NCBI GenBank assembly: GCA_023384415.1
Contig: JAHDWJ010000019.1
Location: forward strand, 1 to 64,000
Source of the DNA: Anaerolineae bacterium
GTDB taxonomy: Bacteria; Chloroflexota; Anaerolineae; Promineifilales; Promineifilaceae
DNA length: 64,000 nt
Direction of reading: 5' to 3'
The translations under genes were made by a program, and so were the position numbers. Of the stretch, positions 9,446 to 18,604 are shown piece after piece (position 1 is the stretch's first letter; the number at the start of each line of letters is the position of its first letter). Below the pieces are notes generated by a model that saw nothing but the letters and a program-made list of their open reading frames with translations, made no database searches and was not told the DNA's origin.

Positions 9446-10624
9446 CTATAGCAAAAGCAAATTTTCCAGGGCGGTACAAAAGGTCTCAATTTCTGGTTCG
9501 CTGTTATAGTAATGGAGAGAGGCCCGAACAACACCAGGCAGATTGCGCTCTTCCATATCCAGCCGGGCGGAGAAGGGGGTGGAGATGGAGACGTTGATCT
9601 TTTGTTCGGCCAGCTTTTGTTTGATCGCGGCCGCGTCCCAATCGGCCACCGTAAACGTCACAATCCCCCCTTTCTGCTCCCCCAAATCTTGCCCCGTCAC
9701 CCCGGGGATGCTGGCTAACTTCTGGCGCAAATTTTCCGCCAGGGTACACAGCCGGGCTGAGGTATCTTCTATGCCCAGGTCAAGCAGATAATCAAGCGCG
9801 GCCGCGAACCCCACCCGCCCGGCCACATTGCTCTCCCACGTCTCAAAGCGGCGAGCCGTCTCTTTCAATCGGTATTGATCTGCCGTCACCCAATCGGCCG
9901 CCTGCAAATCCACCATCGGCGGCTCAAACTGGCTAATGCGCTCCTGGTACACATACAAAAACCCCACCCCACGCGGCCCGCGTAAATATTTGCGGCTGGT
10001 AGCCGAGAGAAAATCGCAGCCGATCTCTTCCACATACACCGGTATCTGGCCGATAGATTGGCAGGCATCGAGCAGGTACAGCACCCCCGCCTCACGAGCC
10101 ACCTGCCCAATCTCCTCCGCCGGGTTGATGAGGCCACCGTTGGTGGGGATATGGTTGATGGCGATCAGTTTGACTTTCTCGTCCATCATCTCTTGCAACT
10201 TCCAAACGGAGACCTGTCCGTGCTGGTCGTTGGGGATGAGTTCAACAACGGCGCCGGTGCGGCGGGCAACCTGCAAAAAGGCGATGTAGTTGCTGGCGTA
10301 TTCGCTGGTGCAGGTAAGGATGCGGTCGCCTGGTTGGAACGGGATGCTGTAAAAGGCCATGTCCCAGGCCCGGGTGGCATTTTCGGTGATGGCGATTTCA
10401 TCACGGGAGCAGCCGATGAGGCTGGCGGCCGCGTCATAGGCTCGCTCTATTTTGTCCAGGTTGGCTGCGGCCGCTTCATACCCCCCAATCTGCGACTCCA
10501 GGTAGAGGTGGCCGACCGTAGCCGACACGACCGGGTTGGGCATGAGGGCCGCTCCGGCATTGTTGAAGTGGATGACGTTTTCACAACCAGGGGTGTCCAT
10601 ACGGACGCGAGTAAGTGAGAACAT
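9446..10624 (-). CDS. Aminotransferase class V family protein
   Basis: A 392-residue PLP enzyme of the cysteine desulfurase/isopenicillin-N epimerase-like fold. It opens with HFNNAGAALMP, has the cofactor region LDACQSIGQIPV, and the Schiff-base Lys is in SATSRKYLRGPRGVGF. The usual SufS/NifS active-site Cys loop is not evident, so an L-Cys desulfurase is less likely than an epimerase or lyase. ATG at 10624 was preferred to TTG at 10630. No pathway partners sit next to it. Confidence 0.85.
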   Translation of the reverse strand: MFSLTRVRMDTPGCENVIHFNNAGAALMPNPVVSATVGHLYLESQIGGYEAAAANLDKIERAYDAAASLIGCSRDEIAITENATRAWDMAFYSIPFQPGDRILTCTSEYASNYIAFLQVARRTGAVVELIPNDQHGQVSVWKLQEMMDEKVKLIAINHIPTNGGLINPAEEIGQVAREAGVLYLLDACQSIGQIPVYVEEIGCDFLSATSRKYLRGPRGVGFLYVYQERISQFEPPMVDLQAADWVTADQYRLKETARRFETWESNVAGRVGFAAALDYLLDLGIEDTSARLCTLAENLRQKLASIPGVTGQDLGEQKGGIVTFTVADWDAAAIKQKLAEQKINVSISTPFSARLDMEERNLPGVVRASLHYYNSEPEIETFCTALENLLLL

Positions 10625-10675
10625 AGGCAATTGACGATGGTAGTAGAGTTTAGATCAAGTTCACAGAAGAAATGA

Positions 10676-10741
10676 ACCGCAAAGACGCCAAGAGAAGAAG
10701 AACTTCAGAGAAATTCTTTGCGCCCTTCGCATCTTTGCGGT
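10676..10741 (+). repeat. 66-bp palindromic intergenic element, copy 1
   Basis: The element starts ACCGCAAAGACGC and ends GCATCTTTGCGGT, nearly perfect terminal inverted repeats. A second 66-bp copy lies at 14648-14713 with the same ends and an inner AAG..CTT-rich core. It occupies the gap between the aminotransferase and homocysteine methyltransferase genes. Confidence 0.75.
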
Positions 10742-10788
10742 GAAGTTATGATTGGCAATCGTAAATCGTAAATCGCCAATCGTCAATT

Positions 10789-11751
10789 TTATCCCATCAA
10801 GGCGGCCCGGATATGCCGGATATGGTCTGGGCCGGTGCGGCAGCAGCCGCCGATCAGCCGTGCCCCCATAGAGAACCATTGTTGGCTCGCGGCCGCGAAA
10901 TCATCCGCCGCAGCAATGCCCAGCCAGCAGTTATGGGCCGCGTCATACGTCTCGCCGGAGTTGGGATACACCACAATCGGCTTATCGGTGACGCTTTTCA
11001 GATGGGTGATCAGGCTGGGGATGTGGGAGGGGGCTGTGCAGTTGATCCCTAACGCCACAACCTGGGGGAGATCGGTGAGCGGCCGCACCGCTTCCGTCAG
11101 CAGAGTACCATCATTGATCCGCGCTCCATCCTGGCAGCTAAAGCTAACCCAGACCGGCATCTCTGCTGTTTCTTGAACCAGGCGGGCCAGGGCGTTGGCT
11201 TCAATCGCTGAGGGGATGGTTTCGCAGGCCAATAAATCCGCCCCAGATTGGGCCAGGATGTGCCACCGCTCCCGATGAAAAGTAATCAGCCCGGCTTCGT
11301 CCAGGTCATACGCTCCGGTGTATTCGGCCCCGTTGGCCAGGTAAGCTCCATAGGGACCGATGCTGGCGGCAATGAGCGGCCGCAGTCGCCCCACCCGATT
11401 CCCCTCATTCGCCCAAAACGTATCCCGCACCTCCAGGGCGACAGTCACAGAGCGGTGTATCAGCCTGATCGCTTCATCACGCCCCAGCCCCCGCTGCTGA
11501 AAACCGGCAATGGTTGCCTGGTAACTGGCCGTAATCAGGCAATCCGCCCCCGCTTGCAAATAATCCTGGTGAACTTGCTGAATGGCCTCTGGATTCTCCA
11601 GCAGCAGCCGCGCCGACCAAAGTGGGTCCGCCAGATCATACCCGTACCGCTCCAACTCCGTCGCCAACCCGCCATCTAAAAGCAAAAAACCCTGGTGCTG
11701 CAAAAAAGAGACCAGGGAATTGTGCGGCCGCGGCCTTTGCAAAACACCCAC
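10789..11751 (-). CDS. mmuM: Homocysteine S-methyltransferase
   Basis: A 320-residue zinc enzyme that transfers a methyl group from S-methylmethionine or SAM to homocysteine, giving methionine. It opens with LLLDGGLATELERYG. The zinc Cys ligands are in GINCTAP and the C-terminal IGGCCRTGPDHI. GTG at 11751 was chosen because AGGAG sits eight bases upstream; GTG at 11760 would overlap that site. The start lies 11 bp beyond the stop of the histidine kinase, so the two are probably co-transcribed. Confidence 0.9.
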   Translation of the reverse strand: MGVLQRPRPHNSLVSFLQHQGFLLLDGGLATELERYGYDLADPLWSARLLLENPEAIQQVHQDYLQAGADCLITASYQATIAGFQQRGLGRDEAIRLIHRSVTVALEVRDTFWANEGNRVGRLRPLIAASIGPYGAYLANGAEYTGAYDLDEAGLITFHRERWHILAQSGADLLACETIPSAIEANALARLVQETAEMPVWVSFSCQDGARINDGTLLTEAVRPLTDLPQVVALGINCTAPSHIPSLITHLKSVTDKPIVVYPNSGETYDAAHNCWLGIAAADDFAAASQQWFSMGARLIGGCCRTGPDHIRHIRAALMG

Positions 11752-11762
11752 CTGTTCCACTC

Positions 11763-13055
11763 CTATTTAATCGGCAGCCAGACGGTAAACGTACTGCCTT
11801 CCCCATATTTAGAGCTGACCCCAATATCCCCCCCGTGCGCTCTCACCAGCCGCTGGGCAATCGGCAGCCCAACCCCCATCCCTCCGTAGACATGATCGGC
11901 GTCTTTGTCCACATGATAAAACCGCTCAAAAATGTGAGGTAGATGTTTACTCTCAATGCCAATCCCTTCATCCTGCACCGAAAGATGAACATGCCCATTT
12001 TCTGAGCCAACCCGGATTATTACATCCCCCCCATCGGGGCTGTATTTCACCGCATTATCTACCAACGCGGTCACAACCCGGATCAGAGCTGTCTGGTCTC
12101 CTTTGATAAGGGGAACCTGGCCGTTGGCTTCTAGCTGTAAATTGATGTGGCTGTTCAGGCTGCGTGGCTTGTACAAATTCAACACATCCTGAGCCAGGGC
12201 CACCAGATCAATCTGTTCACTCCGCTCAATCACCAGATCAACTTCCTGCAAAAACATTAAATCATTGACATGGCCGGTAATGATTTCTACATTTTCCTGA
12301 ATCCGAGTCAACACTTCTGGCAGTTTATCCGTCGGGATGACTCCCCCATTGACCAGGTGCAAATACCCTCTGGCCGTAGTAAGTGGGGTTCGCAGTTCAT
12401 GGGCAACAGTGCTGAGGAATTGGGTCTTCATCTCTTCCTGGCGGCGCAGTTCACTATCCGCGCCAATGGCCTGGTGCTGTTCAGCTAATAGATCAGACAA
12501 CGCCCCGGCCACCCAGGCGATCATATAAAAAATGATAGCAGCAATGGCCAGAACGGTGAACCCAACGCCAGGGTATTCTGGCAGCGGGATGGTCGTTCCC
12601 CAAATATCTACGGGATTGTAAACGCGATAAATTTCTAAGATGGCGGCCGTGCTATGCAGCATCAGGCATATCGTCGCCATCCGCAGCGCCGGCCACATCC
12701 CCAACAAAATCGCTACAGCCAAAATAATGGGGGTATACGCATAAGGCAGCACCGAGGCGATGCCGCCAAACAGCATGGTTGCCAGCATTACCGTGAGGGC
12801 TAACAGGCAAAAGGTAATAAAAATGAGCCGGTTGGTATAACCGCTGGCTTCGGCCCGGCGCATCAATAATGAGGCCAGACCGATGGTGCAAAAACCCACC
12901 CCAGCACTGATCAGGGCCGGAATCGTCAGGGAAACAGGGAACAGATCCAGGGCGTCGGCGACAAACCCGGCCATGGCCAACAAGGCGATCATCACCGCAG
13001 CTATCGCCAGAGCTGTTCGTGTACTTCTAATCAGGTGAATACGCCAATCTTGCAT
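11763..13055 (-). CDS. Sensor histidine kinase
   Basis: A 430-residue membrane sensor kinase. Residues about 12-185 contain about six hydrophobic segments with very short loops, a membrane-embedded sensor without a large periplasmic domain. The dimerisation box FLSTVAHELRTPLT places the phosphorylated His at 219. The ATP-binding domain shows the N box (VDNAVKYS), G1 (DEGIGIE) and G2 (GMGVGLPIA). No response regulator lies nearby, so it is an orphan by position. The signal is unknown. The downstream partner is the homocysteine methyltransferase gene. Confidence 0.9.
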   Translation of the reverse strand: MQDWRIHLIRSTRTALAIAAVMIALLAMAGFVADALDLFPVSLTIPALISAGVGFCTIGLASLLMRRAEASGYTNRLIFITFCLLALTVMLATMLFGGIASVLPYAYTPIILAVAILLGMWPALRMATICLMLHSTAAILEIYRVYNPVDIWGTTIPLPEYPGVGFTVLAIAAIIFYMIAWVAGALSDLLAEQHQAIGADSELRRQEEMKTQFLSTVAHELRTPLTTARGYLHLVNGGVIPTDKLPEVLTRIQENVEIITGHVNDLMFLQEVDLVIERSEQIDLVALAQDVLNLYKPRSLNSHINLQLEANGQVPLIKGDQTALIRVVTALVDNAVKYSPDGGDVIIRVGSENGHVHLSVQDEGIGIESKHLPHIFERFYHVDKDADHVYGGMGVGLPIAQRLVRAHGGDIGVSSKYGEGSTFTVWLPIK

Positions 13056-13338
13056 GGTTTTTAGTTTCGAGTTTCGAGTTTCTAGTTTTGAGTTCTGTGG
13101 GGCAGCGTTTTAAGGTTGTGAATGGAAGGGTGGTGGGATTTCCGTTAGCGGCCGCAGAGAACAATAAACAGAAGCAGTATAACAGGACAGGAGAATCATT
13201 CCAATACAGAGGTCGTGAATTCAGCACAATTGCCAAATGTTGCAGATTTGTCAATTCTACCAGACAGTTGCCCAAAGCAACCCCCGGTCGTAAACTTGAT
13301 AGGTAGAAGACAGCGGTTGGCAGTCAGCGGTCAAAATT

Positions 13339-13701
13339 ATGGATGAACAAAGGGGAAAAACCCACTGGTGGCCTTATATGAAGCAAGTTGCTTTAGCCAT
13401 GCTGCTTATTATCGGGCTAACGGTGCTGGCTTGCCTCATTTTGGGGTGGCGGAGTGGGCCAGGATACGCGCTGGGGTTGCTCATCGGGGGTGCGGCCGCG
13501 GGGCTGTTGGGGGCGGTATTGGCTGCGGAACCGATGCCGGGAATGGCTAAACGCGGCCGCAAAAAATCCCCCCAACTCGACTCAAGCGAAGATGACCAAC
13601 GCCAACAAGACCGCAGGGAAGACCGGGCCATTTTTGATGTCTTAGGGCCGGCCGGGGTCCTGGTTATGGGTCTGGGTCTGGCGGTTTATCTTCTCTTCTA
13701 A
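13339..13701 (+). CDS. Small hypothetical membrane protein
   Basis: 120 residues with three predicted membrane segments: about 15-36, a Gly/Ala-rich pair region about 42-63, and about 101-119. A charged linker (KRGRKKS, then an Asp/Glu/Arg-rich stretch) separates the second and third. No family recognised. It carries two GCGGCCGC copies, one encoding part of the Gly/Ala membrane segment and one the basic linker. No clear ribosome-binding site. Confidence 0.6.
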   Translation: MDEQRGKTHWWPYMKQVALAMLLIIGLTVLACLILGWRSGPGYALGLLIGGAAAGLLGAVLAAEPMPGMAKRGRKKSPQLDSSEDDQRQQDRREDRAIFDVLGPAGVLVMGLGLAVYLLF

Positions 13702-13911
13702 GCATCTTCTCAAAAAATAGGGGTGGGCAATGCCGTACAAGTTTTTTACTGGCGTGGGCAAGCAAGCATCTTGCTCTCCAACCCTAATGATTGAGAAGCA
13801 ACTTTTCTAAAGTAAAGACAGGTTTTTTCACCTGTCCTGGCAAGAAAGAATCTTGCCCTACTATGCCATGTAGTGGCGCGGCCGCGTCATTGTATGTACC
13901 TTGTACCAAAA

Positions 13912-14634
13912 ATGATGAAAAACAAACAACAACTTATCCTCTCTCCTTTTCTTGTATCCGTGCTGGCGGCAATCGGCACCCTGGCCCTTTTCCTGACCGC
14001 CCTCGCAGCCCAGCCTTCACCCCCCTCAACGCTCCCCCATCCTCAGGAAAGTGGGCGGCAATATACCGAAACCATATCCATGACCACCTACCTGCCTATG
14101 ATAGGGCGTTGGTACACCCAACCCTGCGTCTATCAGGAAGTTGATGGGCGCATCATTATCGAAGTAGAATCCGCCCCATCTGTAGATGCCTGGCAGTTGG
14201 AGACCACTATCCCTGGCTATTTTGGGGATGGCTATTACACCTGGCACGGCCCAGATTTATACGGTACACCTGGAGTTGCTATCTTAAATTATCCCATCAG
14301 CATCACCACGCCGGGCTGGTATGAGTTACGCATTCATAATTATCACGGTCATCCTGACTGGTCTTTAGAGAATGATGTTTTCGTCCAGATGGATCATGCA
14401 GGCTGGATTAAGGCGTTCTCCGGAATTGGACAAACCTGGAATTGGGCCCTGGCTTTTGATTATGGCAACCATCACATCACCACAGCCGAATATAATCTCA
14501 CAGCCGGATACCATCTATTTCAAATTTCGGCTCGCTCAAACAACTTTAGCATAGACCGGATTGTGTTCTACAATGACGGTAATCTGCCCACCGCACCCGA
14601 TTTGCCGGAATCGGCTTGTGTCTATTATCAATAA
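13912..14634 (+). CDS. Secreted beta-rich protein, possible carbohydrate-binding module
   Basis: 240 residues from the ATG at 13912, which gives a clean signal peptide (MMKNKQQL, then a hydrophobic core ending LTALAAQ). A Ser/Pro spacer precedes one domain with the pattern VEVESAP, GYYTWHGPD, PGWYELRIHNYH, HHITTAEYNLTAGYHLFQISARSNNFSIDRIVF. This strand order and the ending FSIDRIVFY resemble CBM6-like jelly-roll modules that bind glycans. No catalytic domain is attached. Upstream GTG at 13873 and ATG at 13894 are possible but spoil the signal peptide. It stands alone. Confidence 0.6.
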   Translation: MMKNKQQLILSPFLVSVLAAIGTLALFLTALAAQPSPPSTLPHPQESGRQYTETISMTTYLPMIGRWYTQPCVYQEVDGRIIIEVESAPSVDAWQLETTIPGYFGDGYYTWHGPDLYGTPGVAILNYPISITTPGWYELRIHNYHGHPDWSLENDVFVQMDHAGWIKAFSGIGQTWNWALAFDYGNHHITTAEYNLTAGYHLFQISARSNNFSIDRIVFYNDGNLPTAPDLPESACVYYQ

Positions 14635-14647
14635 AAGGCAATCATTA

Positions 14648-14713
14648 ACCGCGAAGACTAGAAGAACATAAGGCTTCTCAAAAAGTTCTTCGTGATCTTG
14701 GCTTCTTTGCGGT
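14648..14713 (+). repeat. 66-bp palindromic intergenic element, copy 2
   Basis: The element starts ACCGCGAAGA and ends TTCTTTGCGGT, the same length and ends as the copy at 10676-10741. It lies just upstream of the dynamin-like gene and supplies a spurious in-frame GTG (14712). Confidence 0.75.
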
Positions 14714-14759
14714 GAAACCCTTGTGTACCTTAAGGCGTTACCAGAAGGCCAGCTACTCT

Positions 14760-16499
14760 ATGGACACCCTCTTAGACGAACACCAGGAACAGTTATTAAA
14801 GTTGACCCGGCATACACTGGGGCAGCTGCGTGATGTGCTGGGTGATAGCAGCGCGGCCGCAGAAGACCGGGCTGCCCTGGCCGAATCTCTACGCCAACTC
14901 GATGAGTTATTTCTCCTGGTCATCGCCGGGGAGTTCAACTCCGGCAAATCATCCTTCATCAACGCCTTGCTCGGCCAGGTAGGTCTGCTGGCCGAAGGGA
15001 TAACCCCCACCACCAGCCAGATTCATTTGCTTAAATTTGGGGAAACGAGCAGCCAGACTCCCCGTGAGAAAGGGGTATGGGTTCATACCGCTCCCATCCC
15101 CTTACTCAGAAACATCAACATCGTAGACACCCCCGGCACCAACGCCATTCTGCGCGAACATGAGGCCCTGACCGCCGACTTCATCCCCCGCAGCGACCTG
15201 GTTCTTTTTCTCACCTCAGCCGACAGGCCATTTACGGAGAGTGAAAGGGCGTTTCTGGAGCGCATCCGGGATTGGGGTAAGAAGATCATCCTGATCATCA
15301 ATAAAGTGGATATTCTGGCCAATGAAGCGGAAGTAGCCCAAATCGTGGGCTTTGTGCGAGATGCCGGCAAGCGGCTCATTGGCGAAATTGGGGCGGTTTT
15401 CCCCGTATCAGCCCGGTTGGCCCAAAAAGCCAAAGCCGGAGAACCCCGGCTGTGGGAGGCCAGTGGCTTTGAACCGTTGGAAAGTTATATTGAGAAGACA
15501 TTGGATGATCGCGGCCGCTTCCGGCTCAAACTCCTCAACCCCCTCGGCGTTGGGCAAAAGCTGGTCAAAAAACAGTTAGCCCTGGCCCAGGAAGATCTGT
15601 CCGGGTTAGCCGACGACAGCACCTTGCTCAGCGACATCGAAACCCAACAGCGGTATTACCAGGATGATATGCAGCGGCAGTTTACCGCCCGCCTCAGCGA
15701 AATAGATAACTTGATTTACGCTATGGAAAAGCGGGGCAATGAGTTTTTTGATGAAACCATCCGCCTGGGGCGCATCACCGACCTGATACAGGCCAACAAA
15801 ATCAAGAACCAATATGAAGAAATTGTTATTGCCGACACCGCCCAAAAGATTGAATCTCGTGTCGGCGAGCTGGTAGATTGGCTGGTGGAGCAAGATTTAC
15901 GCCAATGGTCAGCCGTCGCCGAACATCTGGCCAAACGGCGGCAAGAGCATGAAGATCGAATCATCGGCCAGGGTGGGCCGCGAGAGGGAACGCTGGCCTA
16001 TGACCGGCAGCGGTTGGTAGATTCCATCGGCAAGTCGGTGCAGTTGGCGATTGAGAATTATGACAATGAGGGGGAAGCGGCCCGGTTGGCCGAGAGTGCC
16101 CGGATGGCCGTGGTGGAGACGGGGTTGGCCGGGGTGGGGATTGGCCTGGGGGTGGCGGTGGCCCTGGCGGTGCAGGTGGTATGGGCGGATGTAACAGGGA
16201 TATTAACGGGGATTGCGGCCGCGACCCTCGGTTTACTCATTCTGCCCATGCGCCGCCGCAAAGCCCGGCAGCAGCTAGAAGAAAAGCTCACCGCCCTGCG
16301 CCATCAGTTGATGAGCAGCCTCACCGACCAGTTTAACCGAGAAATGCGCCGGGCCGCCCAGCGCATCGAAGACACCATCGCCCCCTTCTCCCGCTTTGTC
16401 CGCGCCGAAAAAGAGCGGCTAGAAGAACAGCACACCCAACTAACTGAGCTGGAAACCCAAATTTTAGGCTTGAAAGGGCAATTAGCGAATGGAGAGTAA
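14760..16499 (+). CDS. Dynamin-like GTPase
   Basis: 579 residues. The N-terminal GTPase domain shows G1 GEFNSGKSS (57-65), G2 Thr in GITPTTSQ, G3 DTPG and G4 NKVD. A long helical region follows, with a hydrophobic hairpin near residues 450-500 (Gly/Ala/Val-rich, then LGLLILPMRRRK) that would insert into membrane, and a C-terminal coiled coil. This is the layout of bacterial dynamin-like proteins that bind and remodel membranes. ATG 14760 is chosen because the earlier GTG lies in a repeat. It is a single gene, not one of the paired DLPs common in other bacteria. Confidence 0.85.
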   Translation: MDTLLDEHQEQLLKLTRHTLGQLRDVLGDSSAAAEDRAALAESLRQLDELFLLVIAGEFNSGKSSFINALLGQVGLLAEGITPTTSQIHLLKFGETSSQTPREKGVWVHTAPIPLLRNINIVDTPGTNAILREHEALTADFIPRSDLVLFLTSADRPFTESERAFLERIRDWGKKIILIINKVDILANEAEVAQIVGFVRDAGKRLIGEIGAVFPVSARLAQKAKAGEPRLWEASGFEPLESYIEKTLDDRGRFRLKLLNPLGVGQKLVKKQLALAQEDLSGLADDSTLLSDIETQQRYYQDDMQRQFTARLSEIDNLIYAMEKRGNEFFDETIRLGRITDLIQANKIKNQYEEIVIADTAQKIESRVGELVDWLVEQDLRQWSAVAEHLAKRRQEHEDRIIGQGGPREGTLAYDRQRLVDSIGKSVQLAIENYDNEGEAARLAESARMAVVETGLAGVGIGLGVAVALAVQVVWADVTGILTGIAAATLGLLILPMRRRKARQQLEEKLTALRHQLMSSLTDQFNREMRRAAQRIEDTIAPFSRFVRAEKERLEEQHTQLTELETQILGLKGQLANGE

Positions 16500-16674
16500 G
16501 AGATTTAGAGATTGAGTGAGACCCAAATCTGGTTGTTTATTCACAGAGCTGTGGTGAGCAGAGCTGTAGGTATACCACGAAGTGTACCATGTCACAGATG
16601 AACACCAATATTTAACCCATCTGTGGAAAACGACGAAATCTACGGAACAAAAGACAACTTTGATCTACTGGATA

Positions 16675-16683
16675 TGGTATAAT
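16675..16683 (+). promoter_or_regulatory. Extended -10 promoter for the toxin-antitoxin pair
   Basis: TGGTATAAT is an exact extended -10 element (TG-N-TATAAT), 46 bases before the antitoxin start at 16729. A good -35 hexamer is absent at the usual spacing, as is common with extended -10 sites. It is in the right place to drive the two-gene unit. Confidence 0.5.
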
Positions 16684-16728
16684 GTCGTCTGTGAGAATAA
16701 AAATATACTCAAGATGTCAAAGGTTACT

Positions 16729-16998
16729 ATGTCTTCACCCACCATGTTTATCTCTATAGTTGAGCCGGACCACACAGTTAAGGCCCCCTCCAACATGACC
16801 ATTGGGACCAAAGTGATCGTTATGCCGATGCCATCCATCGTTGAATTGCTCGAAGATACGGGCCGCCGTGCCCGCTTCGCCGCTACCCACCAGGCTGTTC
16901 GTGAGGCTATACGGGCCCATGCCAATACCCCGCCTCTCACCGACGAAACCATCCTCAACCTGGTACACCAGGCCCGCCAAACAATTCATAACCATTAA
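16729..16998 (+). CDS. Putative antitoxin of PIN-domain toxin pair
   Basis: 89 residues, chosen from the ATG at 16729 because AAAGG lies five bases upstream; an earlier ATG at 16714 is possible. The C-terminal half is helical (FAATHQAVREAIRAHA, then NLVHQARQTI), as in antitoxin dimerisation or toxin-wrapping regions; the N-terminal half is beta-like. I do not recognise a named family. Function is inferred from size, position five bases before a PIN toxin gene, and gene order. It lacks GCGGCCGC, whereas the toxin has two copies. Confidence 0.65.
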   Translation: MSSPTMFISIVEPDHTVKAPSNMTIGTKVIVMPMPSIVELLEDTGRRARFAATHQAVREAIRAHANTPPLTDETILNLVHQARQTIHNH

Positions 16999-17003
16999 TT
17001 CCC

Positions 17004-17453
17004 ATGCGCGTCGTTCTCGACACGAATCAACTGGTAGCTGCTCTTTTGCGGCCGCCAGAATTAGCTACATTCTTGATGGCCTGGGAATCAGCCCGGTTCA
17101 CAGTTGTGGCCTCTCCTGCACTCATAAACGAATATCGCCATGTGCTTGCCTATCCTGAAATAGCTTCGCTAATCTACCCGGAACTGCGGCGAACCTTTGA
17201 AACTCATTTAATCCATGATATTGAGTTAGTCAACCCACCTGAATTGCCCCGTCTTTGCCGTGACCCTGATGATGATAAGGTGATTGCGGCCGCCATTTAT
17301 GGATTAGCAGATTTTATCCTCACCATTGATCAAGACTTAATGGCCCCAGAAGTCACTAATACCTTAGGGCAAATGGGAATCGCCATTAGTTCAACGGCTA
17401 ATTTGCTGCGCTTGCTGGACTCAGTGACAACTCGTCCTGAGAGGAGCAACTAG
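17004..17453 (+). CDS. PIN-domain putative toxin RNase
   Basis: 149 residues of the PIN fold, COG1569-like. The acidic metal-binding residues are D6 (VVLDTN), E43 (INEYRHVL), D90/D91 (DPDDDKVIAAA) and D109/D111 (TIDQDL). Such proteins cleave RNA with Mg2+ and act as type II toxins. The gene starts five bases after the upstream antitoxin stop, which fits an antitoxin-toxin operon. No target can be predicted. Confidence 0.8.
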   Translation: MRVVLDTNQLVAALLRPPELATFLMAWESARFTVVASPALINEYRHVLAYPEIASLIYPELRRTFETHLIHDIELVNPPELPRLCRDPDDDKVIAAAIYGLADFILTIDQDLMAPEVTNTLGQMGIAISSTANLLRLLDSVTTRPERSN

Positions 17454-17502
17454 CGACTGGTGAGTCTCTAGCCGCTTACAGCTGACCGCCCACTGCCCAT
17501 CC

Positions 17503-18567
17503 ATGACTTCCCCCCTCTGGCCCCGCGCCGTTCTTCATCTGGATATGGACGCATTTTATGTCAATGTCCATCTCCTGGATCACCCGGAACATCAGGGTAA
17601 GCCACTCGTGGTTGGGGGCAAACCAACTGAACGTGGTGTCGTGGCTTCGGCCAGTTATGAAGCCCGTCAATTGGGTATACGTTCGGCTATGCCCACCAGC
17701 CAGGCGATGCGCCTCTGCCGTGACCTGCTCATTGTCCCGGCCAATTGGCCCCGTATCCGGGAATGTTCCCAGGCAGTGATGGAGATTTTGCACGGGTATG
17801 GCCCGGTGGAGCAGATGAGTGTAGATGAAGCGTACATAGAGTTGAGCCATTATGAGCAGCCAGAACAGCTCGCGGCCGCTGTGCAAACCCACGTCTTTAG
17901 CCAAACCCACCTACCCGCTTCCGTTGGCCTGGCTACCAACAAGCTGGTGGCTAAAGTGGCCTCAGATTTTCACAAACCACAGGGGTGTACTATTGTGCCG
18001 CCCGGTCAAGAGGCCACTTTTTTAGCCCCCCAGCCGGTGCGAGTCATCTGGGGGATTGGCCCTCGGGCCGCGGAACGGTTGCAGCAGGTGGGCATAGAGC
18101 GATGTGGGGAGTTAGCGGCCGCGTCCCTCACCCGGCTCAAACCAATCTTCAAGAACCAGGCCGAACAGGTGCGTCAACGGGCCAATGGCCAGGATGATCG
18201 CCCCGTAGTAGCCGAGCGGGGGCAAAATAAAAGCATCAGTCAAGAGTGGACATTTACCCAGGATGTAGCTGACGCCGAACGGCTGCGGCAAAAGCTGCAC
18301 CAGATGGGGGAACAGGTAGTGCAATCGTTGCAGGCCGAAAACCTCATCGCCCATACTGTCACGGTTAAATTCCGCCGGGCCGATTTCACCACCTTCACCC
18401 GGCAAAAAACGGTGGCCATTGGCACGGACGAGGCAGGCACGATTTTAGCCCTGGCAGAGGCGATCTGGCAGGAACATTGGACCCCCGGCCAGCCGCTGCG
18501 CCTGTTAGGCGTCGGAGTAAGCAATCTGGCCCAGGTAGAAGGGCGGCAGCTGCGGTTTAGGTTTTGA
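17503..18567 (+). CDS. dinB: DNA polymerase IV
   Basis: A 354-residue Y-family translesion polymerase. Catalytic acids are D14 in HLDMDAFYV and D108/E109 in MSVDEAY. The helix-hairpin-helix (WGIGPRAAERLQQVGI) and little-finger domains are present. It ends RQLRFRF, a plausible sliding-clamp motif. No LexA-type box was seen before it; the nearest upstream gene is the PIN toxin, 49 bp away, and co-transcription is possible. Confidence 0.94.
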   Translation: MTSPLWPRAVLHLDMDAFYVNVHLLDHPEHQGKPLVVGGKPTERGVVASASYEARQLGIRSAMPTSQAMRLCRDLLIVPANWPRIRECSQAVMEILHGYGPVEQMSVDEAYIELSHYEQPEQLAAAVQTHVFSQTHLPASVGLATNKLVAKVASDFHKPQGCTIVPPGQEATFLAPQPVRVIWGIGPRAAERLQQVGIERCGELAAASLTRLKPIFKNQAEQVRQRANGQDDRPVVAERGQNKSISQEWTFTQDVADAERLRQKLHQMGEQVVQSLQAENLIAHTVTVKFRRADFTTFTRQKTVAIGTDEAGTILALAEAIWQEHWTPGQPLRLLGVGVSNLAQVEGRQLRFRF

Positions 18568-18604
18568 AGGGATGCGCGTGGGCGAGTGGCGAGTAGGCAT
18601 TTAC

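Noticed and set aside
16660..16665. TTGATC as -35 box for the toxin-antitoxin promoter
   Set aside because: Only 12 bases separate it from TATAAT; the extended -10 TG explains the promoter better.
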